Source: Promethearchaeota archaeon
GTDB lineage: Archaea; Asgardarchaeota; Lokiarchaeia; Sigynarchaeales; SOKP01
Direction: 5' to 3'
Assembly (NCBI GenBank): GCA_014729315.1
Contig: WJKD01000031.1
Span: 1-5,245, forward strand
DNA length: 5,245 nucleotides
Positions 1 through 5,226 of the stretch are shown here, in pieces. The translations under genes were made by a program, and so were the position numbers. Positions within the stretch are counted from its first letter, which is position 1. Each line of letters begins with the position of its first letter. The notes below the pieces were generated by a model, which saw only the letters and a program-made list of their open reading frames with translations, was not told the origin of the DNA and did no database searches.

Positions 1-95
1 ACTGGAACCGCTCCAAAACCGCCAAACTCCTCGGCATCGACCGCAAAACGCTTTATGAAAAAATAAAGCGGTATGGGATAAAGCAGGAGTCGTGA
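1..95 (+). CDS. C-terminal end of a sigma-54-dependent NtrC-family response regulator (5' truncated by window)
   Basis: The frame starting at base 3 is open into the window and ends at TGA 93-95. It reads NWNRSKTAKLLGIDRKTLY followed by EKIKRYGIKQES. This is the Fis-type helix-turn-helix that closes NtrC/AtoC-type enhancer-binding proteins: the N-x-S-K-T-A-x-x-L-G-I-x-R-x-T-L-Y-x-K-I-x-x-Y-G-I pattern is very characteristic. In these proteins the domain binds upstream enhancer DNA, while the missing N-terminal receiver and AAA+ domains sense phosphorylation and activate sigma-54 RNA polymerase. Base composition is about 48% G+C by count, well above the following genes, so this probably belongs to the host backbone. 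The full domain layout and the regulon cannot be seen. A stand-alone Fis protein is less likely, given the NtrC-like ending. Confidence 0.85.
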   Translation, partial: WNRSKTAKLLGIDRKTLYEKIKRYGIKQES

Positions 96-103
96 TGCTT
101 TCT

Positions 104-135
104 AATTTCCGAAGTTTTGGGTGACTTCGGGAATT
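104..135 (+). terminator. Probable transcription terminator hairpin after the regulator gene
   Basis: AATTTCCGAAGT (104-115) pairs with ACTTCGGGAATT (124-135) as a 12-bp stem with one G-T wobble and an 8-nt loop. It starts 8 bases past the regulator stop codon. The bases after it are pyrimidine-rich (TCTACTTC, then CTTTTC) but do not form a clean T-run, so the intrinsic terminator call is moderate. Its position between the regulator and the A+T-rich region fits separation of the two transcription units. Confidence 0.55.
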
Positions 136-199
136 TCTACTTCAAACTTTTCATGTTTGGTTATTATCTAATAAAAATTTAGATTCGTTAATTTTTGTG

Positions 200-228
200 T
201 TGACATTCTCTAATTTGTTTTTTAAATT
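200..228 (+). promoter_or_regulatory. Candidate sigma-70-type promoter for the defence-like operon
   Basis: A perfect TTGACA (200-205) is followed by weak -10 matches: TTAAAT at 222-227 (16-base spacing) or TAAATT at 223-228 (17-base spacing), each 4 of 6 to TATAAT. If used, transcription would start near 235 and leave an untranslated leader of roughly 245 bases before the ATG at 480. In DNA this A+T-rich such matches arise by chance, so the call rests mainly on the perfect -35. Confidence 0.35.
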
Positions 229-342
229 TCTCTTATAACACTTTCACTTTATGAATCGAAAATATTACAAGTTTATTATTAGTTGAAAGCACATAGAAAC
301 TCAAAAGGCAAGGGTAAATTTCTAAATCTGAAATCATTAATT

Positions 343-383
343 GTCTCTTAAGCTCTTTTGTCGGATTTATCCGCTCCTAAGAC
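343..383 (+). repeat. Nested inverted repeats in the operon leader (possible operator or mRNA hairpin)
   Basis: The core is CGGAT-TT-ATCCG at 362-373, a perfect 5-bp inverted repeat with a 2-base centre. Around it TCTTA (346-350) is mirrored by TAAGA (378-382), with an alternative outer register pairing GTC 343-345 with GAC 381-383. Symmetry at two scales around one centre suggests either a protein-binding operator or a leader hairpin about 100 bases before the ATPase gene. No protein partner is encoded in the window: there is no controller (C-protein) gene. Confidence 0.35.
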
Positions 384-467
384 TTTAATATATTATCCTA
401 ATCTAAAAAATTACAGAAAAAATCTTAATTTTATTTATTTAGATCAGTTAGTTTCGCTCCTACACAC

Positions 468-472
468 AAGGA
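468..472 (+). promoter_or_regulatory. Ribosome-binding site of the GHKL ATPase gene
   Basis: AAGGA lies 7 bases before ATG 480. It supports this ATG as the start; the next in-frame ATG, codon 24, would delete the N-terminal strap of the ATPase domain. Confidence 0.7.
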
Positions 473-479
473 TAAAAAC

Positions 480-2408
480 ATGGGAAAAATTGAGAGAGAA
501 TTGAAATTAATTATTCAGCCAAAAGTAATTGATCATCTTGGGATTAAAATGTACCAAAAACCAATAGATGCTGTTGCTGAATTTATTGCAAATGCTTGGG
601 ATGCCGATTCAGAATTTGTGGAAATACAAGTCGATTCTGATTCAATAACTATAAAGGATTATGGTTCTGGAATGACTTATCAACAGTGTCAGTTATATTT
701 TTTGACCGTTGGTAGAAATCGCCGAAAAGAAAATGGAAAGCAAGTCTCTGAAATAAAAGAACGACCAGTTTTAGGCCGTAAGGGAATTGGTAAATTCGCT
801 GGATTTGGCATAGCATCAAAAGTTATAATCAGAACAATTGCTCGTTCAAACGGTGAACTTACAGTATTTGAAATGGATATTGCAAGCATACTTGAATATG
901 ATGCTTGTGAAAATCCTGAAAAACCCATTAGGGTGACCGAATATGCAGCAGGAAATGGAACAAGAAGAGAAGAACATGGTACTGCTGTCACATTGGATGG
1001 TGTAAACACTTCAGGAATAAATTTAGATGAGTTTCGAACCGATCTTTCAAGAAGATTCCTCCTTGCTCAAGTATATGACGACTTCGATATAAAAGTAAAT
1101 AATAAGGAATTGCCGGAAAGTTTTTCAGGGGAAATGGAGTTTGTTTTTCCAAATGACTTTACGGAGGAAGAAAAAGGGAAAATTCCCACGCTTGAAAAAA
1201 TCGATGACGGGTGGGCTGTCGAAAATTTTGAAGGCAATGAAATAAGGTGGAGAATTGGATTTTTTGAAGACACAATTCAAGTTGAAGATTTAAGAGGCAT
1301 CTCAATTTTTGCGAGGGGCAAAGTAGCACAAAAGCCTTTTTTCTTTGATCTATCAGGCGGTATTTCTGGACAACATGGCCTTGAGTACTTGACAGGTCAA
1401 ATGCGAATGGATTTTATTGATGATGAACATCATGATTTAATCTCCACAGAGCGACAACGGATAAATCTTCAATCGGAATTAGGAAAAAGAATCAGAGCAT
1501 GGGGTATAGAAAGAATTAAACTGCTGAGTTCATTTTGGAAAGCACGAAGATCAACCAAGAGATTACAAGCCCTGGAGGATAAGATTTCTGGATTTCGTGA
1601 TCGTTTGGAAGTATTGCCTAAAAGAGAACGAAAAACAGTCGAAACTGTATTAAAAAAGATTGCTTCATTTCCAAAACTCGGACAAGCACGCTACAAAGAA
1701 TGGTGCAATGACATTTTGACTTCTTGGGAAAAAGGAAGATTGAGAGATTTAGTAATAGAAATTTCTGAAACAGAGGAACTTGATGAACAAAAACTCCTTG
1801 ACGTTTTATCGGAATCTGGGGTGCTAACAGCTCTTAATATTGCTGAATCGATTAAAACAAAAATTGTAACTATTGGTGAACTTAATCAACGTGTTGCTAC
1901 TAAACAACTTGAAAATAAAGTCAGAGATTTCATATATGAAAATCCATGGCTAATTCACCCATGCTGGGAATCGTTTAGGAAAGAACGCAGCGTACATAAT
2001 ATAATCAAAGATTCGGGGGCAAAAAATCTAAATCATGATGCTTTTAGAGGTCGAGTAGACCTCGCACTTTCCGCTGGTTCGAATTTATTGCTATTAGAAT
2101 TCATGCGTCCTGGCCTCGAAATTGACCGTGATCATCTTGATAGAATAAATTATTACGTAATCGATATTAGAAATGCTTTAAAAAGAGAAACGGCAGGACA
2201 AATAAGGAATTTAGAAACAGCATATATTGTAGCAGATAATAAAAAAGATAATGATTCAATATCAACGCGAATATCCCAATTGGAAACTGATAACATTTTA
2301 GTAATGACTTGGCAAGGTTTAATAGAGCAAGCTATAAAACAATGGGAAGAACACCTTGATTTATTGAAAGAAAGATTTCCGAATGATAAAAGGATACAAC
2401 AGTTATGA
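480..2408 (+). CDS. GHKL (MutL/MORC-like) ATPase with C-terminal PD-(D/E)XK-like domain; putative restriction effector
   Basis: This 642-residue cytoplasmic protein starts with a GHKL ATPase domain (about residues 12-200). The N-box reads EFIANAWDAD (E34, N38, D41), the G1 box DYGSGM (D60, G62, G64) and the lid/G2 box GRKGIGKFAGFG (99-110), and HGTAVTL (166-172) is the G3-like motif. The ATP-site residues E34, N38 and D60 are all present, so activity is expected. Residues about 200-345 resemble an S5/transducer fold ending in DLISTERQRI (319-328). A helical, charged linker follows (345-480). The C-terminal part contains ENPWLI (487-492), GRVDLAL with D527, then LLLLEFMRPG with E540: the spacing of a PD-(D/E)XK nuclease core, but with Met at the usual lysine position. 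The family is known from restriction-modification neighbourhoods ('paraMORC'); from memory it may relate to HgiDII/BbrUII-type restriction enzymes. The gene overlaps the methyltransferase by ATGA. Nuclease activity is inferred; the ATPase fold is secure. Confidence 0.88.
   Translation: MGKIERELKLIIQPKVIDHLGIKMYQKPIDAVAEFIANAWDADSEFVEIQVDSDSITIKDYGSGMTYQQCQLYFLTVGRNRRKENGKQVSEIKERPVLGRKGIGKFAGFGIASKVIIRTIARSNGELTVFEMDIASILEYDACENPEKPIRVTEYAAGNGTRREEHGTAVTLDGVNTSGINLDEFRTDLSRRFLLAQVYDDFDIKVNNKELPESFSGEMEFVFPNDFTEEEKGKIPTLEKIDDGWAVENFEGNEIRWRIGFFEDTIQVEDLRGISIFARGKVAQKPFFFDLSGGISGQHGLEYLTGQMRMDFIDDEHHDLISTERQRINLQSELGKRIRAWGIERIKLLSSFWKARRSTKRLQALEDKISGFRDRLEVLPKRERKTVETVLKKIASFPKLGQARYKEWCNDILTSWEKGRLRDLVIEISETEELDEQKLLDVLSESGVLTALNIAESIKTKIVTIGELNQRVATKQLENKVRDFIYENPWLIHPCWESFRKERSVHNIIKDSGAKNLNHDAFRGRVDLALSAGSNLLLLEFMRPGLEIDRDHLDRINYYVIDIRNALKRETAGQIRNLETAYIVADNKKDNDSISTRISQLETDNILVMTWQGLIEQAIKQWEEHLDLLKERFPNDKRIQQL
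2391..2394 (+). promoter_or_regulatory. Ribosome-binding site of the methyltransferase gene inside the ATPase gene
   Basis: AGGA, preceded by AAA, ends 10 bases before ATG 2405 and lies within the last codons of the ATPase gene. Together with the ATGA stop-start overlap it indicates both independent loading and translational coupling of the methyltransferase. Confidence 0.55.
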
Positions 2409-3439
2409 AAAAAAGTCTTAACTATAGCGCAATAGATTTATTTTCAGGTGTTGGTGGTCTTTCAGTTGGATTGCAGCAAGCTGGATTCCAAATTAAATTA
2501 GCTATTGAAAATGATGAAAACGCAATCAAAGCATACAGATTAAACCATCCGGAAACGAAAGTACTTGCAAAAGACATTAGAAAAATTCGCCATTTCGAAA
2601 TAAAGAAATGGTTAAAAGAAGAAACCCTCCATTTGTTGGCAGGATGTCCACCTTGTCAGGGATTTTCTGTTATGCGCAGGCTCAACCGAAAAAGAAGCAT
2701 TCGTGATAATCGAAATAGTCTAGTATTAGAATTTTTTCGCCTTGTAAACGAGCTAAAACCTCTAACGATTATGATGGAAAATGTTCCAGGTTTGATAAAT
2801 TACTATTTGTTTAAAAACGGTGTTCGTGAACTAAAAAGGATCGGATATAATCCTAATGTCGAAATTGTTGATGTAAAAGACTATGGTGTACCCCAAAAAC
2901 GAAAACGTTTAGTCTTAGTTGGTTCAATTCTGGGAAACCTTGAAATTACAAAACCTAACATTCCTCATTTAACAGTAAGGGAGGCAATTGCACACTTGCC
3001 AAAAATTGATTCAAGCAATGATCCTATTCATAAAATTACTGCAGTCCATATCCCACGTATTCAGGAAATGATTAATAAAATTCCTCTTAATGGAGGAAGC
3101 AAAAAAGACTTGCCTGAAAAATATGCCCTTGAATGCCATAAGAAAAAGAATATCGGTTTTAATGATGTCTATGGACGGCTTAAGTGGGATGATTATTCCT
3201 CAACAATAACTGGGGGCTGCTTGAATCCTTCAAAAGGTAGATTTTTGCATCCGACAGAGAATCGTTGTATATCTGCCAGAGAAGCAGCACTATTACAAAC
3301 CTTTCCAGAAAACTATAAATTTCCAATTGACATTCCTAAAACTGCTCTTGCTTTGCTAATCGGAAATGCTCTTCCTCCGAAATTTAGCTATTATCAATCT
3401 TTGAACATTAAATACCATATTGACAAATACTTTGACTGA
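2405..3439 (+). CDS. DNA (cytosine-5-)-methyltransferase (Dcm family)
   Basis: This 344-residue enzyme transfers a methyl group from S-adenosylmethionine to carbon 5 of cytosine in a specific DNA site. All core motifs are in canonical order: motif I AIDLFSGVGGLSVG (residues 9-22, SAM binding), motif IV GCPPCQGFS (80-88, catalytic C84 in PCQ), motif VI MMENVPG (123-129, E125), motif VIII QKRKRLVLVG (164-173), motif IX ISAREAALLQTFP (289-301) and motif X IGNALPP (319-325). The target-recognition region between VIII and IX is short (about residues 175-288), as in single-specificity type II enzymes. The recognition sequence cannot be read from it. It shares 4 bases with the ATPase gene upstream and overlaps vsr downstream, so it belongs to the operon as the self-marking partner. 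It looks intact and active. No separate cognate endonuclease gene is present in the window. Confidence 0.96.
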   Translation: MKKSLNYSAIDLFSGVGGLSVGLQQAGFQIKLAIENDENAIKAYRLNHPETKVLAKDIRKIRHFEIKKWLKEETLHLLAGCPPCQGFSVMRRLNRKRSIRDNRNSLVLEFFRLVNELKPLTIMMENVPGLINYYLFKNGVRELKRIGYNPNVEIVDVKDYGVPQKRKRLVLVGSILGNLEITKPNIPHLTVREAIAHLPKIDSSNDPIHKITAVHIPRIQEMINKIPLNGGSKKDLPEKYALECHKKKNIGFNDVYGRLKWDDYSSTITGGCLNPSKGRFLHPTENRCISAREAALLQTFPENYKFPIDIPKTALALLIGNALPPKFSYYQSLNIKYHIDKYFD

Positions 3440-3857
3440 CATATTCACAAATAAAAAACGTAGCCAAATAATGGCTAGCGTTAAGAATAAAAATACAAAA
3501 CCAGAAATTCTTGTCAGGAAGGCTTTATTTAAAAAGGGATTTCGATACAGAATTAATGATAGACGACTTCCAGGATCACCGGATATTGTTTTACCCAAGT
3601 ACCGAACAGTCATTTTTGTCAATGGATGTTACTGGCATGGACATGATAACTGCAAAAAGCAAATTCAACCAAATACAAACAAAAATTTTTGGAATTCTAA
3701 AATTCAAAAGAATAAACTACGGGATAAAAAAGTTCAAAAGGAACTTTCGCAGTTGGGTTGGAAAACACTGGTCATTTGGGATTGTGAATTGAGAAATAAA
3801 GAAATCTTTAATCTCACAATTGAGCGAATTATTAATGGAATTAAATCTGACAACTAA
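3432..3857 (+). CDS. vsr: Very short patch repair endonuclease (Vsr), T:G mismatch-specific
   Basis: Vsr nicks 5' of the T in T:G mismatches that arise by deamination of 5-methylcytosine, so it protects methylated sites from C-to-T mutation. There is no ATG at the expected N-terminus. I chose TTG 3432, giving 141 residues starting MTDIFTNKKRSQIM, because this aligns without gaps to remembered E. coli Vsr numbering: E25 in NTKPE, catalytic D51 in GSPDIV, C66, W68 and H69 in GCYWH all fall at the same numbers; C118 in WDCELR is one off the zinc ligand C117. The alternative TTG 3420 adds four residues. Zinc-type ligands C66, H71, C74 and C118 can be seen. Position 63 is Val where E. coli has Thr, which is common in other family members as I recall. 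The start overlaps the methyltransferase stop by 8 bases and no clear Shine-Dalgarno sequence is seen, so translation probably depends on coupling. Confidence 0.93.
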   Translation: MTDIFTNKKRSQIMASVKNKNTKPEILVRKALFKKGFRYRINDRRLPGSPDIVLPKYRTVIFVNGCYWHGHDNCKKQIQPNTNKNFWNSKIQKNKLRDKKVQKELSQLGWKTLVIWDCELRNKEIFNLTIERIINGIKSDN

Positions 3858-3909
3858 TATAGCTTGATAAAAAATAAAATTTCGTCAATCTCATTCTAGT
3901 TGAATGCAT

Positions 3910-3961
3910 TTAGAGACCGAGAGCTACATTGCCAAGTAAAGTAATTACAGAAAGTCTCTAA
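3910..3961. repeat. 8-bp inverted repeat in the spacer after vsr
   Basis: TTAGAGAC (3910-3917) is mirrored perfectly by GTCTCTAA (3954-3961) across 36 bases; the interior holds the palindrome GTAATTAC (3941-3948). There is no T-run, so this is not a convincing intrinsic terminator. The rest of 3858-4055 shows no gene, no RNA gene and no clear promoter. Function unknown; the repeat may be chance. Confidence 0.3.
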
Positions 3962-4055
3962 TAAATAATCTACGTGCCAACATAACAATAGCAGGAAGTA
4001 AATATATTAGAATTTAACATTCTCAAATCGGCTTAGGAAATGACTCAGGATTTGA

Positions 4056-4280
4056 GCAGAGCTATATGAAAATCCCCAACTTAACCTGCTCTTTTCTCCG
4101 GAAATCGTCACAAAAAAATATCTCATTGCTGTGGGCGCTTATAATGTGCTGGTGGAGTGCGCCTATCTTTGCCGGGGAGAACAGCGTGGTTTGTGCTCTT
4201 CGGCGCAGGCGGGATGTGCTATCGGCTGTAAACACTGCGCCACCACTTACTCGGCAAAGCCGTTTATCGACAAATTCTAA
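4056..4280 (+). pseudogene. Fragment of an rlmN-like radical SAM 23S rRNA methyltransferase gene
   Basis: One frame open from after TGA 4053-4055 to TAA 4278-4280 reads VTKKYLIAVGAYNVLVECAY (4107-4166), then LCRGEQRG and LCSSAQAGCAIGCKHCAT (4191-4244). RlmN-type enzymes carry R-x-T-L-C-V-S-S-Q-x-G-C-x-x-x-C-x-F-C-x-T at this point, with the CxxxCxxC cysteines binding the radical-SAM iron-sulfur cluster; here C-AIG-C-KH-C is intact. Intact members are about 350 residues; only about 75 codons remain, lacking the N-terminal helical domain, a plausible start with a ribosome-binding site, and more than half of the C-terminus. After the TAA the same frame stays open to TGA 4386-4388, but I see no family similarity there. 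G+C is about 53% over 4137-4280, unlike the A+T-rich flanks, so this looks like a host-type remnant and not part of the island genes. The RlmN likeness is strong; that it is non-functional follows from its truncation. Confidence 0.7.
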
Positions 4281-4374
4281 GCATGGGTACAATTCCGGGT
4301 GCGAGAGGAGGAAAGTGGGGCTGTTGCGGACGAGATTAAGAAGAAAATAAAACCCAAAATTATCAAAAAATCGC

Positions 4375-4403
4375 TTGACTTTTGATACCATATATAGTAT
4401 TAT
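4375..4403 (+). promoter_or_regulatory. Promoter of the PIN/RHH toxin-antitoxin operon
   Basis: TTGACT (4375-4380) and TATTAT (4398-4403) each match the sigma-70 consensus at 5 of 6 positions with the ideal 17-base spacing. The expected transcription start is near 4410, i.e. at or immediately before the toxin ATG at 4411, implying a leaderless or almost leaderless mRNA. Confidence 0.6.
4385..4400. promoter_or_regulatory. Putative autoregulatory operator palindrome within the TA promoter
   Basis: ATACCATATATAGTAT is a 16-base palindrome in which 14 of 16 positions are symmetric (ATAC...GTAT arms around ATATAT). It fills the space between the -35 and -10 boxes, so a bound protein would block RNA polymerase. 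Ribbon-helix-helix antitoxins like the one encoded downstream typically bind such operators in their own promoters; that pairing is inference here. Confidence 0.5.
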
Positions 4404-4410
4404 TCATTAT

Positions 4411-4830
4411 ATGAAAACAACCAAAATTGTTTTAGATACTAACGTGCTATATTCAGGACTTTATTCATCTGAAGGTGCATCTTATGTAATATTGGAAAAA
4501 ATATACGATGGACTTGTTATTCCAGTGATATCCACTCCTTTAATTTTTGAATATGAAGAAGTTTTGAAGAGAGATCAATCGATTTTACATTTATCGGATA
4601 ATGAAATCGATAAATTACTGGATAATATCTGTGATCTTGGCGAAGCACAGAGAATATCTTTTCTTTGGCGACCATATTTAAAAGATCCAAAGGATGATCA
4701 TGTTCTTGAACTGGCAATTGCATCAAATACCAACATGATTGTTACGCATAATATTAAAGATTTCAGAGGATCTGAAAATTTTGGAATAAATGTGATTAAA
4801 CCAGGACAGTTTCTGGAGAAAATAAAATGA
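4411..4830 (+). CDS. PIN-domain toxin of a type II toxin-antitoxin system (COG1569-like, VapC-type fold)
   Basis: The 139-residue protein is a single PIN domain, the usual length for these RNases. KIVLDTNVLYSGL at the N-terminus carries the first catalytic aspartate (D9). LIFEYEEVL (44-52) supplies the central acidic residue (E47 or E50). DPKDDHVLELA (92-102) supplies D95/D96, and IVTHNIKDF (110-118) supplies the last aspartate D117. All four Mg-binding acidic positions are therefore present and activity is expected, probably cleavage of tRNA or other RNA to halt growth. I chose ATG 4411 over an upstream TTG at 4375 because that TTG is the -35 box and ATG 4411 puts the LDTN motif at the normal place. 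No Shine-Dalgarno sequence precedes it. The stop overlaps the antitoxin start by ATGA. The toxin-first order is unlike classical vapBC. RNA target unknown. Confidence 0.85.
   Translation: MKTTKIVLDTNVLYSGLYSSEGASYVILEKIYDGLVIPVISTPLIFEYEEVLKRDQSILHLSDNEIDKLLDNICDLGEAQRISFLWRPYLKDPKDDHVLELAIASNTNMIVTHNIKDFRGSENFGINVIKPGQFLEKIK
4815..4819 (+). promoter_or_regulatory. Ribosome-binding site of the antitoxin gene
   Basis: GGAGA inside the end of the toxin gene, 7 bases before ATG 4827. The contrast with the toxin, which has no such site, should favour antitoxin synthesis from the shared mRNA. Confidence 0.65.
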
Positions 4831-5063
4831 GTACTTTAAGTTTAAGGTTACCGAACTCGATACATCGGAGATTAAAAGAGATTGCAGAAAAAGAAGGTGT
4901 ATCAATTAACCAATTCATTTCTGCTGCGGTTACTGAAAAAATATCTGCAATAAATACTGAAGATTATCTAACAGAAAGAGCAAAAAGAGCAGACAGAAAA
5001 GATTTTGAAAAAATACTCAAAAAAGTGCCCAAACGTAAGCCACTGCCGGGGGATGAAATCTGA
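4827..5063 (+). CDS. Ribbon-helix-helix antitoxin (HicB/CopG-like) paired with the PIN toxin
   Basis: This 78-residue protein begins STLSLRLPNSIHRRLKEIAE, where LSLRLP (residues 4-9) is the DNA-contacting beta strand of an RHH fold, followed by helix A (about 10-21), a turn at EGVSINQ and helix B (about 25-40, with INQFISAAVTEKIS). The remaining part, rich in K, R and D (ERAKRADRKDFEKILKKVPK, 50-69), is expected to be disordered when free and to wrap the PIN toxin, as known for other RHH antitoxins. It would neutralise the toxin and, as a dimer or complex, repress the operon through the palindrome at 4385-4400. Start ATG 4827 is fixed by the 4-base overlap with the toxin stop and the GGAGA site. 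Databases often label this type 'HicB family antitoxin', although the partner is a PIN protein and not HicA. Confidence 0.85.
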   Translation: MSTLSLRLPNSIHRRLKEIAEKEGVSINQFISAAVTEKISAINTEDYLTERAKRADRKDFEKILKKVPKRKPLPGDEI

Positions 5064-5201
5064 TGAAATTATTTGTTTCTCATACTGATTACCTTTTAAA
5101 CTATTGATTCATTCTGTTTTATAATTTAAGAAAAATAAAGCTTCAATGCAATAATAATTTATAATCAGTCAACGATGAGACATTAATCTGAATAATATGT
5201 A

Positions 5202-5226
5202 ATTCGCCCCCTAAAGGTTAGCGAAT
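5202..5226 (+). repeat. Hairpin overlapping a possible start codon near the window end
   Basis: ATTCGC (5202-5207) pairs with GCGAAT (5221-5226), and CC 5210-5211 can pair with GG 5216-5217 around a TAAA loop. The stem includes the AT of ATG 5225-5227 and the inner pair involves the AAGG that could serve as its ribosome-binding site. The rest of 5064-5201 is A+T-rich with no gene or terminator that I can support. Confidence 0.35.

Larger units (their letters stand above)
96..479. other. Gene-free A+T-rich leader upstream of the ATPase-methyltransferase-Vsr operon
   Basis: No convincing gene was found in these 384 bases. The only + strand starts give peptides of about 9-11 residues without a Shine-Dalgarno sequence, for example ATG 251 to TGA 286. 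The stretch holds the terminator hairpin at 104-135, a short A+T-rich hairpin (ATCTAA 166-171 with TTAGAT 179-184), a candidate promoter at 200-228 and nested inverted repeats at 343-383. A long leader is consistent with regulated expression of a modification/restriction-type operon, but no known regulator-binding sequence or riboswitch was recognised. Confidence 0.6.

Noticed and set aside
251..286. 11-residue + strand frame (ATG 251) in the leader as a possible leader peptide
   Set aside because: No Shine-Dalgarno sequence and no attenuator-like codon run or following terminator; expected by chance.
689..1273. Two - strand frames opposite the ATPase domain
   Set aside because: They lie opposite conserved ATPase motifs, have serine/phenylalanine-rich antisense composition and no start signals.
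3511..3792. 93-codon + strand frame inside vsr in another reading frame
   Set aside because: It is fully contained in the vsr gene, whose own frame carries all the catalytic motifs.
343..3961. Recurring GTCTCTWA / TWAGAGAC words (343, 3910, 3954) as island boundary repeats
   Set aside because: Only 7-8 bases are shared, with no extended identity, and A+T-rich DNA produces such matches by chance; not enough to call attachment sites.
4066..4350. 94-codon + strand frame over the G+C-rich patch, with an apparent hydrophobic N-terminus like a signal peptide
   Set aside because: The neighbouring frame of the same DNA carries the recognisable RlmN-type cysteine motif. The 94-codon frame is arginine-rich with no family likeness and no ribosome-binding site, so it is a shadow frame.
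4062..4391. 109-codon - strand frame over the same patch
   Set aside because: Antisense shadow of the rlmN-like fragment, with no recognisable motifs or start signal.
5063..5107. 14-residue frame overlapping the antitoxin stop by ATGA
   Set aside because: The overlap looks operon-like, but the peptide (MKLFVSHTDYLLNY) is very short and has no recognisable feature; probably chance.
5202..5226. Integron attC-like recombination site
   Set aside because: The inverted repeat contains GTTAGCG, but it does not fit the GTTRRRY / RYYYAAC core pair required of attC, and no integrase or cassette array is seen.
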